From Caballeronia sp. dw_19 (GTDB taxonomy: Bacteria > Pseudomonadota > Gammaproteobacteria > Burkholderiales > Burkholderiaceae), in contig NZ_JAAVUQ010000013.1 of the NCBI RefSeq assembly GCF_018449515.1, positions 62,001 to 126,000 on the forward strand: a DNA stretch of 64,000 nt, given 5' to 3'. The position numbers and the translations under genes are program-made. The notes under the pieces are model-generated. The model was not told the DNA's origin and made no database searches. It saw nothing but the letters and a program-made list of their open reading frames with translations. Positions 53,858-63,074 of this stretch are shown piece by piece; the stretch's first letter is position 1; every line of letters starts with the position of its first letter.

Positions 53858-54727
53858 ATGACAATTGGCAAACGCTTGATTAGTGCCGCCCTTGCAGCCC
53901 TGATAGCTTCATTCGTGTCCTCTCCGCTGCTCGCCCAGCAGTCGAAGGGAAAGATTCTTATCGTACTTTCAAGCGAGCATGTACTGCCGCTGAAAGATGG
54001 CAAGACGTTCGAGACCGGGTATTACCTCAACGAACTTACCGTACCGGCTCAAAAGTTCGCTGAGGCCGGATACGAACTTGTCTTCGCCAATCCCAAAGGT
54101 AACGTCCCGGCAGTGGACCAGTCGTCCGTCACCACAGATTACTTTGGTGGAAGCAAGGACGCGCTCGAATCGGCCCAGCGATTCCAGGGCACGCTGACCG
54201 GGCTCGCCCATCCGCTCACCTTGAACGAGGTCGCTCATCAGGACCTGAGCCAGTACAAAGCGATCTTCGTCCCGGGCGGTCCCGCCCCGATGATCGATCT
54301 CATGGCAAACGACGATCTGGGTTCCATTCTCCGATACTTTCATGCGCATCACCGCACGACGGTGCTCCTTTGCCACGGTCCGGTCGCGCTGCTGTCCGCG
54401 ACGCGCGACCCTGCTTCGAACCAGGCAGCGCTGCAGGCTGGCAATGTCGGCCAAGCTCGCAGCCTGGCCGCAAAATGGCCGTATCGAGGTTACAGGATGA
54501 CCGTTTTCAGCGACGAAGAAGAATCCATCGCGGCGAAGAACGTCTTTCATGCAGATCCTCTATTCACGCCGCAGCAAGGACTGGAAACCGCGGGAGGCAA
54601 GGTGTCGACGGTGGCGGGATGGAAATCGAATGTCGTGCAAGACCGGGAACTGATCACCGGACAGAATCCGGCATCCGATGCTGCCCTGGCCGATCTCACT
54701 CTGCAAACCCTGTCGGCTCGGAAGTAG
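53858..54727 (+). CDS. Secreted DJ-1/PfpI-family protein
   Basis: 289 residues with a signal peptide (about 1-27, SSPLLAQQ), which is unusual for this family. The class-I glutamine-amidotransferase-like domain has KILIVLSSEHVLPLKDGKTF, an early FETGYYLNE, AIFVPGGPAPMIDL and the nucleophile elbow LLCHGPVALL with C172; the end reads VVQDRELITGQNPASD. Relatives act as Hsp31-type chaperones/glyoxalases or proteases. The ATG at 53858 has AAGGATTTC upstream. It is co-directional with the NmrA-like gene and probably in its LysR-controlled unit. Confidence 0.87.
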   Translation: MTIGKRLISAALAALIASFVSSPLLAQQSKGKILIVLSSEHVLPLKDGKTFETGYYLNELTVPAQKFAEAGYELVFANPKGNVPAVDQSSVTTDYFGGSKDALESAQRFQGTLTGLAHPLTLNEVAHQDLSQYKAIFVPGGPAPMIDLMANDDLGSILRYFHAHHRTTVLLCHGPVALLSATRDPASNQAALQAGNVGQARSLAAKWPYRGYRMTVFSDEEESIAAKNVFHADPLFTPQQGLETAGGKVSTVAGWKSNVVQDRELITGQNPASDAALADLTLQTLSARK

Positions 54728-55044
54728 CGATCGACACAGGCCCGTCTGCCTCCTCGATACAAGTTGTTCGACCTCGAACGCGGCCGGGTAACGACGAGAT
54801 CACAGCTATTTCTCATGCTGCGGATCGTGGCGGCAAAGCATCTGCGCAGGACTTCCCGGCGTGAGAACCAAGCAGCTCCTCAGTCGCTTTTGACTGCCGG
54901 GCACTGCGCCCCCGGCCCAGCGTTTGGTTCGAATGAAATGTTCATTCACCTGACGATCAAGCCAAGCGTTAAACACTTGCCAGCCTATGGTCAATTATCT
55001 ACGGGCCGGTTTTGATACCTTCCTGGTGGATATGGAGTATTAAA
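54728..55044. other. intergenic, upstream of the SRPBCC gene
   Basis: 317 bases without a convincing gene. The only clear element is the palindrome at 54931-54947, listed separately. The second half is AT-richer, as expected of a promoter. Confidence 0.45.
54931..54947. promoter_or_regulatory. perfect palindrome GAATGAAATGTTCATTC
   Basis: Seven-base arms with a three-base centre, 98 bases before the SRPBCC start. Its form (GAATGA...TCATTC) is like many TetR-family operators. A TetR gene lies about 0.9 kb downstream, on the other side of the SRPBCC gene; a link is inference. Confidence 0.5.
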
Positions 55045-55692
55045 ATGCAATCCTTAATAAATTTTTCAGCATGTCGCGAAGGCGGTTCCGTGAACAATTA
55101 CAACGGCTGGCGCCGCCCTCGCATACTCGCGGTTATCCTGGCAGCTTTTCTGTGCCTGGGCGTCATGGCACTGGCAACATCCCAGTCCGCGTTCGCCGAT
55201 CAGGTTGATACTGACCTAGCCAGCCGCTCGAATAAAATCCACTGGCCCACTTCGTTGGGCCCCGAACAAGCTGACCTTTTCTCGCACAACGAGATCATGA
55301 TCGATGCGCCGTGCCAGACGGTATGGAATCACATCGTCCGTGCCCGACGTTGGCCGCAGTGGTATCCGAATTCTCATGACGTACGAATCTCCGGTGGCGG
55401 GTCAGTCCTGCGAGCCAGTACGCAATTCGGCTGGAAAACATTCGGGGTACATATCGATAGTACGGTTGCCGAATATTCTCCTGAAACACGCCTCGGGTGG
55501 TTCGGTAAAGGCCCGGACGTCACCGCATACCACACGTGGCTGCTCACCCCCTCGCACGGGTCTTGCCACGTCGTAACGGAAGAGGCAACCAAGGGACCCG
55601 CAGCGGTAGCCGGACGCAAGTCGGACCCTGCCGTGCTGCACCGGGGCCACGAATTGTGGATCACGCGGCTGAAAAAACTATCGGAAGGCTGA
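55045..55692 (+). CDS. Exported SRPBCC-family protein
   Basis: 215 residues. A signal peptide or anchor is seen near 25-52 (RRPRILAVILAAFLCLGVMA, then SQSAFADQ), followed by a START/Bet v1-like fold: EIMIDAPCQTVWNHIVRARR, WPQWYPNSHDV, GWKTFGVHIDSTVAEYSPET and HTWLLTPSHGSCHVVTEEAT. Such folds bind hydrophobic ligands; exported ones are less common. The ATG at 55045 has GGAG seven bases upstream. A GTG at 55090 would give a more classical signal peptide and is the alternative. No operon partner is evident. Confidence 0.8.
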   Translation: MQSLINFSACREGGSVNNYNGWRRPRILAVILAAFLCLGVMALATSQSAFADQVDTDLASRSNKIHWPTSLGPEQADLFSHNEIMIDAPCQTVWNHIVRARRWPQWYPNSHDVRISGGGSVLRASTQFGWKTFGVHIDSTVAEYSPETRLGWFGKGPDVTAYHTWLLTPSHGSCHVVTEEATKGPAAVAGRKSDPAVLHRGHELWITRLKKLSEG

Positions 55693-55793
55693 GGGGTATT
55701 GTCGTGACACCTGCGCATCGACGAACTCGGTCAGCGCAGTGCCCACCTATGCTCTGGCGACGGCTGACTCGAGCGCGCATTGATGGTCGCAAG

Positions 55794-56528
55794 TCAGCCG
55801 TAGTCGTGTGTGTTGCGAGCCGGGTCGTCACTATCAGGGACAATCTGCAAGTGCTCGATCGCGGCATCGACGAGTTGTTCGGCGTCACTTACGCCTTCAG
55901 CCGCCTTGGCGAGGCCCGAGAGGCGTCCGTCAATCAGCAACAACGCTAGTCCGTGGACATAAGCCCATGCGGCGGTCATTGCGACAGCCTGCGTCGCGTC
56001 CGGCCGCACCGTCACCTTTGCTTCGCCCTGCGTTTGCTCCGGATCGTCGCCGAAGACGCCGGCAAGGCCACGCATCGAAACCTGCCGCCCCTCGATCAGC
56101 GACGGCCGCGCCTGATCGAGCAGTTCGTTGCGCGACATGAGCCGGAACAGATCAGGGTCGTTCACCGCGAAGCTCACGTAGCCGCGCGCGATCGCCTTGC
56201 GTCGCGCCTTGCCGCGTTCAATACCCGTTGCGTGCTGGGCCATCGTCGCGGCCAGCCGCCGGTGACCGGTCGCAGCCAGTTCGCTCAGCACGCCCGCTAT
56301 GTCGCCGAAGTGGTGTTGCGGCGCAGTGTGTGACACCCCGGCCTCGCGCGCAATCGCCCTCAGTGTCAGACCGCGCAGCCCGTCTCGCCGCAACACCGAC
56401 TCCGCGGCCTGCAACAGCGCTTCGGGCAGCGCGCCGTGGTGGTAAGGCTTGTCGCGCGCCGGGCTGATCGGCGGTGTTTCCGCCGGCGTTCGCGCCGGCG
56501 TCTTGCGGTGTGCTGACGCTTCACTCAT
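55794..56528 (-). CDS. TetR-family transcriptional regulator
   Basis: 244 residues. A proline-rich head (about 1-28) is followed by the TetR helix-turn-helix (PYHHGALPEALLQAAESVLR, LTLRAIAREAGVSHTAPQHH) and a C-terminal ligand domain of the WHG type (ARGYVSFAVNDPDLFRLMSR; AWAYVHGLALLLIDGRLSGL). It diverges from the carotenoid-oxygenase-like gene, with 104 bases between starts, and probably represses it. Confidence 0.9.
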   Translation of the reverse strand: MSEASAHRKTPARTPAETPPISPARDKPYHHGALPEALLQAAESVLRRDGLRGLTLRAIAREAGVSHTAPQHHFGDIAGVLSELAATGHRRLAATMAQHATGIERGKARRKAIARGYVSFAVNDPDLFRLMSRNELLDQARPSLIEGRQVSMRGLAGVFGDDPEQTQGEAKVTVRPDATQAVAMTAAWAYVHGLALLLIDGRLSGLAKAAEGVSDAEQLVDAAIEHLQIVPDSDDPARNTHDYG

Positions 56529-56564
56529 AACGATGAATCTGCTCCGATAGATTTTTACAATGAA

Positions 56565-56574
56565 AAGATATCTT
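56565..56574. promoter_or_regulatory. candidate TetR operator AAGATATCTT
   Basis: A ten-base perfect palindrome in the 104-base divergent region between the TetR and dioxygenase starts. It is short, but correctly placed for a TetR repressor acting on both genes. Confidence 0.4.
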
Positions 56575-56632
56575 GACCTCGCGGGACGATGAAGTCAAAA
56601 TCTTTCCACTGGAAACATACGGAGCCGACGAC

Positions 56633-58039
56633 ATGAACCAGCTTGCCCAACCGCTTTCATACCGCTCGAATCATCCGCCGATCGACTTCGAAGCGGACTG
56701 TGGACCATTGTTCATACGCGGCGCGTTACCGGCCGGGCTGGAAGGCGCGCTGGTGCGCAATGGCCCGAATCCGCACCATCCGGATGCCGCGCAACACTGG
56801 TTTGCGGGGCACGGGATGGTGCACCGTTTCGAATTCTCGAATGGCGATGTTACATACCGGAACCGCTGGGTTCGCACGCAGAGATGGTGCGCGGAGCGGG
56901 CAGGCGCCGCCGCGGACGTCCGCGGTCTGGGCGCCGCAGCCCCGCAAGGCCTGGCATTCGACGACGGTGTCGCCAACACGAATGTGCTGATGCATGGTGG
57001 CCGGCTGCTCGCGCTGGAAGAAGCACATCCTCCGGTTGAGCTCGACGTGGCGACGCTGGGTACGCGCGGTCAGGTCGACTTCGGCGGCGTATTGCGGGGG
57101 GCGTTCACCGCGCATCCAAAGTGCGATCCGCGTACCGGCGAGTTGCTGTTTTTCAGCTACGGCGGAGCTGACGGACTCGGCGCGGAAATGACCGCCGGCA
57201 GCATCGATGCGAATGGCCGTGTGACGCGCGTGTGCCGGTTCGATGCACCTTACGCAAGCATGGTCCACGATTTCGCGTTCACGTCGCGTCATCTGCTGTT
57301 TCCGGTGGCGCCGCTGACCGCGAGCGCAGCGCGCGTGAAGGCCGGCGGTCCCGCCTATGCGTGGGAACCGGAGTTCGGCACGTTCGTCGGTCTGATGCGT
57401 CGCGACGGAAGCGGCGAGATTGAATGGTGGCAGGGTCCTGTGTGCTTCGTCTTTCACGTGATGAACGCATGGGAGCGTGACGATTGCATTCACATGGACG
57501 TGATGCAATTCGATGCGCCGCCGAATTTCCCCTGGCCGGATGGCCGCGCAATCGGGGATGTCGGCCATGCGCGTCTGTGCCGCTGGACGTTCGATCTGCG
57601 TCGCCCTGAGCGCATCGCAACCAGTGAGGTGATCGCCGATGCGACGGGCGAGTTTCCCCGCGTCGACGAGCGCTTTGCCGGCGCGCAGTATCGTCACGGC
57701 TGGCTTGCGGGGCACGCCGAACAAGGCGGCGGTCTCTTTACGCGGATCGTGCATATCGACCACGAACGCGAATCGCGGAAGGACGTCTACGTGCTGGACG
57801 ATGACGACGCGACATCGGAGCCGGTGTTCGTGCCGCGGGAGGCAGGGTCGGAAGAAGGCGACGGCTGGATTCTCGCGGTGGTGTTTCGTGGTGTGCAGAT
57901 GCGCAGCGATCTGCTGGTGTTCGATGCGCGGCATGTTTCGGCAGGGCCGCTCGCAACGGTCGAGATTCCTCACCGCGTGCCGAACGGTTTTCATGGTAAC
58001 TGGATCGCGGCGCGCGACCTTGCGCTGGCGCGTGGATGA
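56633..58039 (+). CDS. Carotenoid/stilbene cleavage oxygenase family enzyme
   Basis: 468 residues of the carotenoid oxygenase (RPE65/lignostilbene dioxygenase) family. The four iron-binding His are in the expected contexts: FTAHPKCD, MVHDFAFTSRHLLF, CFVFHVMNAW and the near-C-terminal PNGFHGNW. The N-terminal RNGPNPHHPDAAQHWFAGHG with MVHRFEF is the family opening. These Fe(II) enzymes split C=C bonds of carotenoids or of stilbenes from lignin. The ATG at 56633 has GGAG eight bases upstream. It is coupled to a small membrane protein and controlled by the divergent TetR gene. Confidence 0.92.
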   Translation: MNQLAQPLSYRSNHPPIDFEADCGPLFIRGALPAGLEGALVRNGPNPHHPDAAQHWFAGHGMVHRFEFSNGDVTYRNRWVRTQRWCAERAGAAADVRGLGAAAPQGLAFDDGVANTNVLMHGGRLLALEEAHPPVELDVATLGTRGQVDFGGVLRGAFTAHPKCDPRTGELLFFSYGGADGLGAEMTAGSIDANGRVTRVCRFDAPYASMVHDFAFTSRHLLFPVAPLTASAARVKAGGPAYAWEPEFGTFVGLMRRDGSGEIEWWQGPVCFVFHVMNAWERDDCIHMDVMQFDAPPNFPWPDGRAIGDVGHARLCRWTFDLRRPERIATSEVIADATGEFPRVDERFAGAQYRHGWLAGHAEQGGGLFTRIVHIDHERESRKDVYVLDDDDATSEPVFVPREAGSEEGDGWILAVVFRGVQMRSDLLVFDARHVSAGPLATVEIPHRVPNGFHGNWIAARDLALARG

Positions 58040-58060
58040 CTGGACACTCTGGAGCTCGAG

Positions 58061-58606
58061 ATGAATCTTCTTTTGGCGTTTGCCCCTTTTATCGCCTTCG
58101 CAGTGATTGAGCGCCTGGCCGGTGTGCCGGCGGGACTCGCGGCCGGCACGATCATCGCCGCCGTCTTGCTGGTGCGCGATCTCGCGACGGGCCGCCGCGT
58201 CAAGCTGCTGGAGGTCGGTACGGTCTTGCTGTTCGGCGCGCTTACGGCTTATGCGCTCACGAATAATGTGCAATGGTCGATCGCCGCGGTTCGGCTGCGC
58301 GTCGATGCGGGGTTGATGTTGATCGTGCTGGCGTCGATTGCTTTGCGGCAGCCGTTCACGCTGCAGTACGCACGCGAGACCGTTGGTCGCGAGCACTGGG
58401 ACAGCCCGGATTTCGCGCGCATCAACTACGTGATCAGCGCGGTGTGGGCCATTGCATTCGGCGTGCTCGCGATGGCTGATATCGTGATGGCTTACGTGCC
58501 CGCGCTGCCACATTCGACGGGAGTCATCGCGACGGTAGTGGCACTTGTCGCGGCGATGAAGTTTACGTCATGGTATCCCGAACAGCAGGCGGCTAAGCGC
58601 GCGTGA
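58061..58606 (+). CDS. Integral membrane protein, unknown
   Basis: 181 residues with about five or six membrane helices (LLAFAPFIAFAVIERLAG; VPAGLAAGTIIAAVLLVRDL; LLEVGTVLLFGALTAYAL; LMLIVLASIALRQPFTLQYA; a helix near INYVISAVWAIAFGVLAMAD; and a last one). The segment FTLQYARETVGREHWDSPDF is the most distinctive soluble part. I do not recognise a named family. It starts 21 bases after the carotenoid-oxygenase stop, with GGAG upstream, so it is in that operon and may move or anchor substrate (inference). Confidence 0.8.
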   Translation: MNLLLAFAPFIAFAVIERLAGVPAGLAAGTIIAAVLLVRDLATGRRVKLLEVGTVLLFGALTAYALTNNVQWSIAAVRLRVDAGLMLIVLASIALRQPFTLQYARETVGREHWDSPDFARINYVISAVWAIAFGVLAMADIVMAYVPALPHSTGVIATVVALVAAMKFTSWYPEQQAAKRA

Positions 58607-59046
58607 ACCAAGGAGTTGCGCCGACACGTCGGGCGTCGCCAGCCTCTGTAGGTAATTGACCGCACCAAGCAATTAACTCCAATATCTTTAAGCGCAAAGC
58701 AGCGCGAACTCACCGCTGGCGCGCCAGCACGGTAGCGATCACCGCTACCCCTTCAGACTGAAACGCGCAAAATATTGATTTCACGGCTTTCGGTGAACTA
58801 TTATGGGTATGTACCCGTATTCCCCGAACGCAACGAAAGCCGTTCGTAATTTGTATACCGGCGCGTCCGATCGTCCGCGATGCAGCACGATTGCCTGTCC
58901 GCTGTTAGGCCCACTCACGGGAAATAACGGCAGATCGAAAGCTGCTTTCGACATACGAATACACATGCTCCGATTACCGCCGCGCTGCTGACAGTCTTCG
59001 TGCAACAAACGCGCGCCGCCGCGCTCGCTGCACTGTGCATCGAACA
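58607..59046. other. intergenic, upstream of the STAND regulator
   Basis: 440 bases with no convincing gene. It contains a 12-base palindrome GGGTATGTACCC (58805-58816) and an AT-rich patch (58660-58690). The promoter of the large regulator gene should lie here. Confidence 0.45.
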
Positions 59047-61842
59047 ATGACATCGAGAGCTTGCGTGGATAAAACTGCTTACACGTTCGGCCCATTCCGG
59101 CTGAGTCCCGCAGAAGGCTCGCTTGTCCGCGATGGGCAGCGGGTCTCCCTTGGGCAGCGTGCGTTCGAAGTGCTGGTGTTACTGGTCGAGCGCGCCGGCG
59201 AGGTTGTCAGTAATGCGGAGATCGTGACGCGCGTCTGGCCGACGACGATCGTCGATGAGAACAATCTCCGCGTCCACATCACGTCGCTGCGCAAGGCTCT
59301 CGGCGAGAGCCAGAATCGGGGACGATACATCCTCAATGTGCCAGGCCGAGGATACCGCTTTGCAACGCAGGTCGAACGCCACAAGCCGGTACCCGATCAG
59401 CGCACCCTTCCTGCTGAATTACCTCTGCCACTGACGCGGCTGGTCGGGCGCGATCCCTTCGTCAACGAGATCAAGAAACTGGTCAGCGGGAATCGGTTCG
59501 TGACCATTGTGGGCGCGGGCGGTATCGGCAAGACGAGTGTAGCGCTCGCAGTCGCCAACGTACTCAAGGGCTGCTACAGGGACGGCTGTTTCTTCATCGA
59601 CCTTGCCATGCTGAGCGATCCCGAACTGGTGTCGACTGTGGTCGCCGAAGCGTTGCGCGTACCGGTTGCGTCGGAGACGTCGCTCTCGGCGATCGTCAAT
59701 CACCTTCAACATCGCCACGTCGCGCTGGTCTTCGACAACTGCGAGCACGTCATCGACCGGGCGGCGGAAGTGGTCGAAGCGGTGCTGCGGACCGCGCCCG
59801 ATGTCCATGTTCTGGCCACCAGTCGGGAACCGCTGCGTGCGGAAGGCGAATCCGTCCGTCAGCTTTCGGCGCTCGAGGTGCCGCCCGAACTTGACACGCC
59901 GATGACCGCCGAAGCCCTGATCCGGTTTTCCGCCGCCGAACTCTTCGTGGAGCGGGCGGCGGCGGTCGTAAGCGATTTCACCCTCACCGATGCGCAGGCC
60001 CCGCTGCTCGCGGACCTGTGCCGCAAGCTCGAAGGTATTCCGCTCGCGATCGAGCTTGCAGCCGCGCGCATCGACATGTTCGGACTCGCCGGTCTCGTCG
60101 AGGAACTTAGCGACAGTTTGGCGCTCCTGACCAAGGGCCGCCGAACCGCGCAGCCGCGACACCGCACGTTACGCGCGACGCTCGACTGGAGTTTCGGATT
60201 GCTAAACGATGCCGAGAAAGCCGTATTCGGCCGGCTTGGCGTTTTCAAGGCGACATTCACGCGCGAATCGGTCGTAGCGGTCCTTCCAGATGACATATTC
60301 GATGCAGAAAGGGTCAAGGAATCGCTGAACAATCTCGTCGCAAAGTCGCTGGTCGTGCTGCAGTTTTCGAATGGCAGGGTATGTTTTCGCCTGCTCGACA
60401 TGACGCGTGCGTACGCGCTGGAGAAACTGCATGACGACCCTGAGGCCAACCTCCTTCGTCAACGGCACGCGAGGCACTTTTATGAACGGGTGAGCGAGCC
60501 GGCATTCGAGCAAAGCATGAACGACGTGAACTGGCTGACCAGTTTCCGGCAGGTCGCCGCTGAGATCCGCATCGCGCTCGAATGGTGTTTTAGCGAAAGT
60601 GGCGACAGGAACCTGGGACTACTGCTGACCGCAGCGTCGTGGTTCGTTTGGGACAATCTGTCGCTGGTCGACGAATACATGTCGTATGGCCGACGAGCGC
60701 TCACCTTCATCGGTGCCCCGTCGAAACAGACGCTACGGGCCGAAGCCAAGATTCTCATTGCGATCGGCAAGGCGCTCTACAACACCCAGGGCAGCGCGCC
60801 GGAATTGCCCATACTCTATGGTCGAGTGGACGAAATCGCAGAACAGCTGGGTGACGTGGAAACGCGAACCATGGCCGCTCTTGGCACCTGGCGGTATCAC
60901 CAGGGTCTCGGGCAACACGACGCGGCGCTGGTCGAAGCCGAGACGTACGCCAATCTGCATCCGGACACGCTGGGGCAAAGCATCTATATGACGATGCGAG
61001 GCATTACCCACGTTTATCAAGGCGATCTGCCGGCGTCGAGGGAATGGCTTTCGTCTGCATTGTCGGCTTCGGCCTCAGTGCCGGACAGCCAGCGAACACA
61101 GTTCCTGTATGTACCGCAGGTGATCCATCACGCAATGCTCGCGCGCGTGTTCTGGCTGGAGGGCAATTCGACACGTGCGGTTGAATTGGCGGACGAAAGT
61201 GTATCGGTGGCGATAGCCAGCAAGCACACGCTGTCCATTTGCTTTGCTACGGCGATGGGGGCGTGTCCCGTTGCGCTATGGGCAGGTGAACTGGCAATGG
61301 CCAGCCGCAACCTGGTGCTTCTGGAGGAGCATTCCGCCGCGTTGGCCGTGTCGTTCTGGCATCGGTTTGCTGAGGCCTATCGACGCTTTCTGACCACCAC
61401 GTTTGCCGCGCTCGCCATGCCCATCTCGCGCCGGCGCTGCGATGACACGCAATGGGGCTATCGGCATTTCGAGGAATACAGCGTGCTCGCGGAAGGATTC
61501 GCATCGCCGCAGTTGATTGAGCGCGCCTGGTCCACGAACCCGATCTGGTGTTCGGCGGAAATCCTGCGCCTCGAAGCCTGCAAGCTACTTCGCGAGCGCG
61601 ACACGACCGCTGTCAGCAGCGTGATCGAGATGCTGGCCCGCTCACTTGCAATCGCGCGCAAACAAGGCGCACTCGCCTGGGAGTTGCGCAGCGCGACGAC
61701 GCTTGGCGGGATACTGCGCGATCAACTCAGGTTCGACGAGGCGCGAGCTTCGCTTGAGTCTGTGCTCGAACGGTTTCCCGACAAGTCTGCAACGCCGGAC
61801 TATCAGGCTGCGTTGCAGCTGCTCGACAACTGCGCGCCGTAG
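59047..61842 (+). CDS. Winged-helix/STAND ATPase regulator
   Basis: 931 residues in three parts. An OmpR-type DNA-binding winged helix (about 12-105) has YTFGPFRLSPAEGSLVRDGQ and ENNLRVHITSLRKALGE, then GRGYRF. A STAND/AP-ATPase (about 130-420) has Walker A GAGGIGKTSVAL and Walker B HVALVFDNCEHV, then VLATSREPLR and GIPLAIELAAARI. A TPR-like helical C-terminus (about 430-930) follows. It resembles AfsR/CadC-like signal-integrating activators. No strong ribosome site is seen; GTG at 59035 is an alternative start. Its targets are unknown; no gene is tightly linked downstream on its strand. Confidence 0.88.
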   Translation: MTSRACVDKTAYTFGPFRLSPAEGSLVRDGQRVSLGQRAFEVLVLLVERAGEVVSNAEIVTRVWPTTIVDENNLRVHITSLRKALGESQNRGRYILNVPGRGYRFATQVERHKPVPDQRTLPAELPLPLTRLVGRDPFVNEIKKLVSGNRFVTIVGAGGIGKTSVALAVANVLKGCYRDGCFFIDLAMLSDPELVSTVVAEALRVPVASETSLSAIVNHLQHRHVALVFDNCEHVIDRAAEVVEAVLRTAPDVHVLATSREPLRAEGESVRQLSALEVPPELDTPMTAEALIRFSAAELFVERAAAVVSDFTLTDAQAPLLADLCRKLEGIPLAIELAAARIDMFGLAGLVEELSDSLALLTKGRRTAQPRHRTLRATLDWSFGLLNDAEKAVFGRLGVFKATFTRESVVAVLPDDIFDAERVKESLNNLVAKSLVVLQFSNGRVCFRLLDMTRAYALEKLHDDPEANLLRQRHARHFYERVSEPAFEQSMNDVNWLTSFRQVAAEIRIALEWCFSESGDRNLGLLLTAASWFVWDNLSLVDEYMSYGRRALTFIGAPSKQTLRAEAKILIAIGKALYNTQGSAPELPILYGRVDEIAEQLGDVETRTMAALGTWRYHQGLGQHDAALVEAETYANLHPDTLGQSIYMTMRGITHVYQGDLPASREWLSSALSASASVPDSQRTQFLYVPQVIHHAMLARVFWLEGNSTRAVELADESVSVAIASKHTLSICFATAMGACPVALWAGELAMASRNLVLLEEHSAALAVSFWHRFAEAYRRFLTTTFAALAMPISRRRCDDTQWGYRHFEEYSVLAEGFASPQLIERAWSTNPIWCSAEILRLEACKLLRERDTTAVSSVIEMLARSLAIARKQGALAWELRSATTLGGILRDQLRFDEARASLESVLERFPDKSATPDYQAALQLLDNCAP

Positions 61843-61918
61843 TTCGCGGGCCCGTGAGTCGACGCCATCCGAAGAGTGGCAGCGCAGGCGTCCAGACATG
61901 CGACGCCAGCCATCACGC

Positions 61919-62206
61919 TCAGTTCACCACAAGCGCCGACGGATGCTGCGCAAGCGGCGTGACGTGGACGGAAGTCATGAACCGGTAGAGCGGCAACGCG
62001 GTGAGCAACGTGTGCAGTTCATCGTGCGATTCGACATCGAACACACTGTAATTCGCGAACTCCCCGGTCACGCGCCACAGGTGTCGCCACTTGCCCTCTG
62101 TCTGCAATCGCTGCGAGAAAGTTTTTTCCGCCGCTTGCAAACGCTCAAGCTCGGCCGGGTTCGTGCCTGCGGGAATGACAACCTGCATATGGACGAGATA
62201 TAACAT
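61919..62206 (-). CDS. Muconolactone-isomerase-like small protein
   Basis: 95 residues, the size of muconolactone delta-isomerase (CatC): MLYLVHMQVVIPAGTNPAEL, then EGKWRHLWRVTGEFANYSVF and LPLYRFMTSVHVTPLAQHPS. CatC isomerises muconolactone in catechol breakdown. No catA or catB lies here, so it may act on another lactone or be a stress-type ABM-fold enzyme. A GGAGGTG site precedes the ATG at 62204-62206. It is the last gene of the MarR-EthD-DJ-1 run, 50 bases after the DJ-1-like gene. Confidence 0.85.
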   Translation of the reverse strand: MLYLVHMQVVIPAGTNPAELERLQAAEKTFSQRLQTEGKWRHLWRVTGEFANYSVFDVESHDELHTLLTALPLYRFMTSVHVTPLAQHPSALVVN

Positions 62207-62256
62207 GGACACCTCCAACAGCGAGCCCGCCAACAATCTGATGCTATGCCGAAGCG

Positions 62257-62943
62257 TTATGCACTCACTACAGGGGAGTGACCCGACATCAAGTGATACA
62301 GGACGATGCCGTACTCCGAAGCGGATTGCTGGTTCTGACCGGTCAGCAATTTACCGTCGATGACAACGCACGGCGCATCGGTGCCCGCCTCCTGATAGCG
62401 CGCTCCCGTTTCTTCGAGCACCTTCTGCGGATAGCGCGGAATGAAACCCGCGCCGAAGAGACGCTCCAGTTCGCGATCGCCGGCAGCCGGATACCCCGTG
62501 ACGCGCCGGCCGCGAATCAGTTCGGGAATATTGCCGAGTGCGATCGCTCCGTGACAGATCGCGGCGACGATCTTTTCACGCATCCAGAAATGCTCCAGCA
62601 CTTTCGCGAGGTCCTTGTTCGGATAGAGGTCGAAGGTCGCGCCTTGTCCGCCGGCCACGTGAACGGCGTCGTACTGATCCAGTTCGACATCCTGCAGGGC
62701 GAGGGTCGTCGCAAGCCTCGCCATCAGCGAGGGATCGGACAGAAATCCCTTGCTGACCAGGTCGTGAGGTTCCGTCGTACCCTCCGCATAGGGATCGCTA
62801 TAGGGAGACCAGCCGACCTTGCCACCCTTCGGACTGGCAAAATCCACCTCGACATCACGTTCGATGAGGTGCCAGTAAGGATGGGTGATTTCCGACAACC
62901 AGGCCCCGTTCTCGAAACTGGAAATAACAAAAAGGGCTTTCAT
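62257..62943 (-). CDS. DJ-1/PfpI-family protein (Hsp31-like)
   Basis: 228 residues without a signal peptide: MKALFVISSFENGAWLSEIT, HPYWHLIERDVEVDFASPKG, the GG motif HVAGGQGATFDLYPN, the nucleophile elbow AAICHGAIAL with C130, and the end KLLTGQNQQSASEYG. Family members act as glyoxalase III, deglycase-like or chaperone proteins in carbonyl stress. An AAGGAG site precedes the ATG at 62941-62943. It is transcribed with the muconolactone-isomerase-like gene and possibly EthD. Confidence 0.88.
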   Translation of the reverse strand: MKALFVISSFENGAWLSEITHPYWHLIERDVEVDFASPKGGKVGWSPYSDPYAEGTTEPHDLVSKGFLSDPSLMARLATTLALQDVELDQYDAVHVAGGQGATFDLYPNKDLAKVLEHFWMREKIVAAICHGAIALGNIPELIRGRRVTGYPAAGDRELERLFGAGFIPRYPQKVLEETGARYQEAGTDAPCVVIDGKLLTGQNQQSASEYGIVLYHLMSGHSPVVSA

Positions 62944-63074
62944 GGCGCGCTCCTTGAATGATGATGTCGAGGGTATCCCGCTACGCAACGTGTCGCAATG
63001 ATCGACTCCGGCGCAACAGGTCAATGACAGCTATGGATTTTCTTAGTATGACTACTCTTTCGTGGCGCGTATTG

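Noticed and set aside
56726..58513. A 595-codon open frame on the minus strand
   Set aside because: Antisense to the carotenoid-oxygenase gene, whose four His ligands are convincing; composition is again Arg/His-rich shadow.
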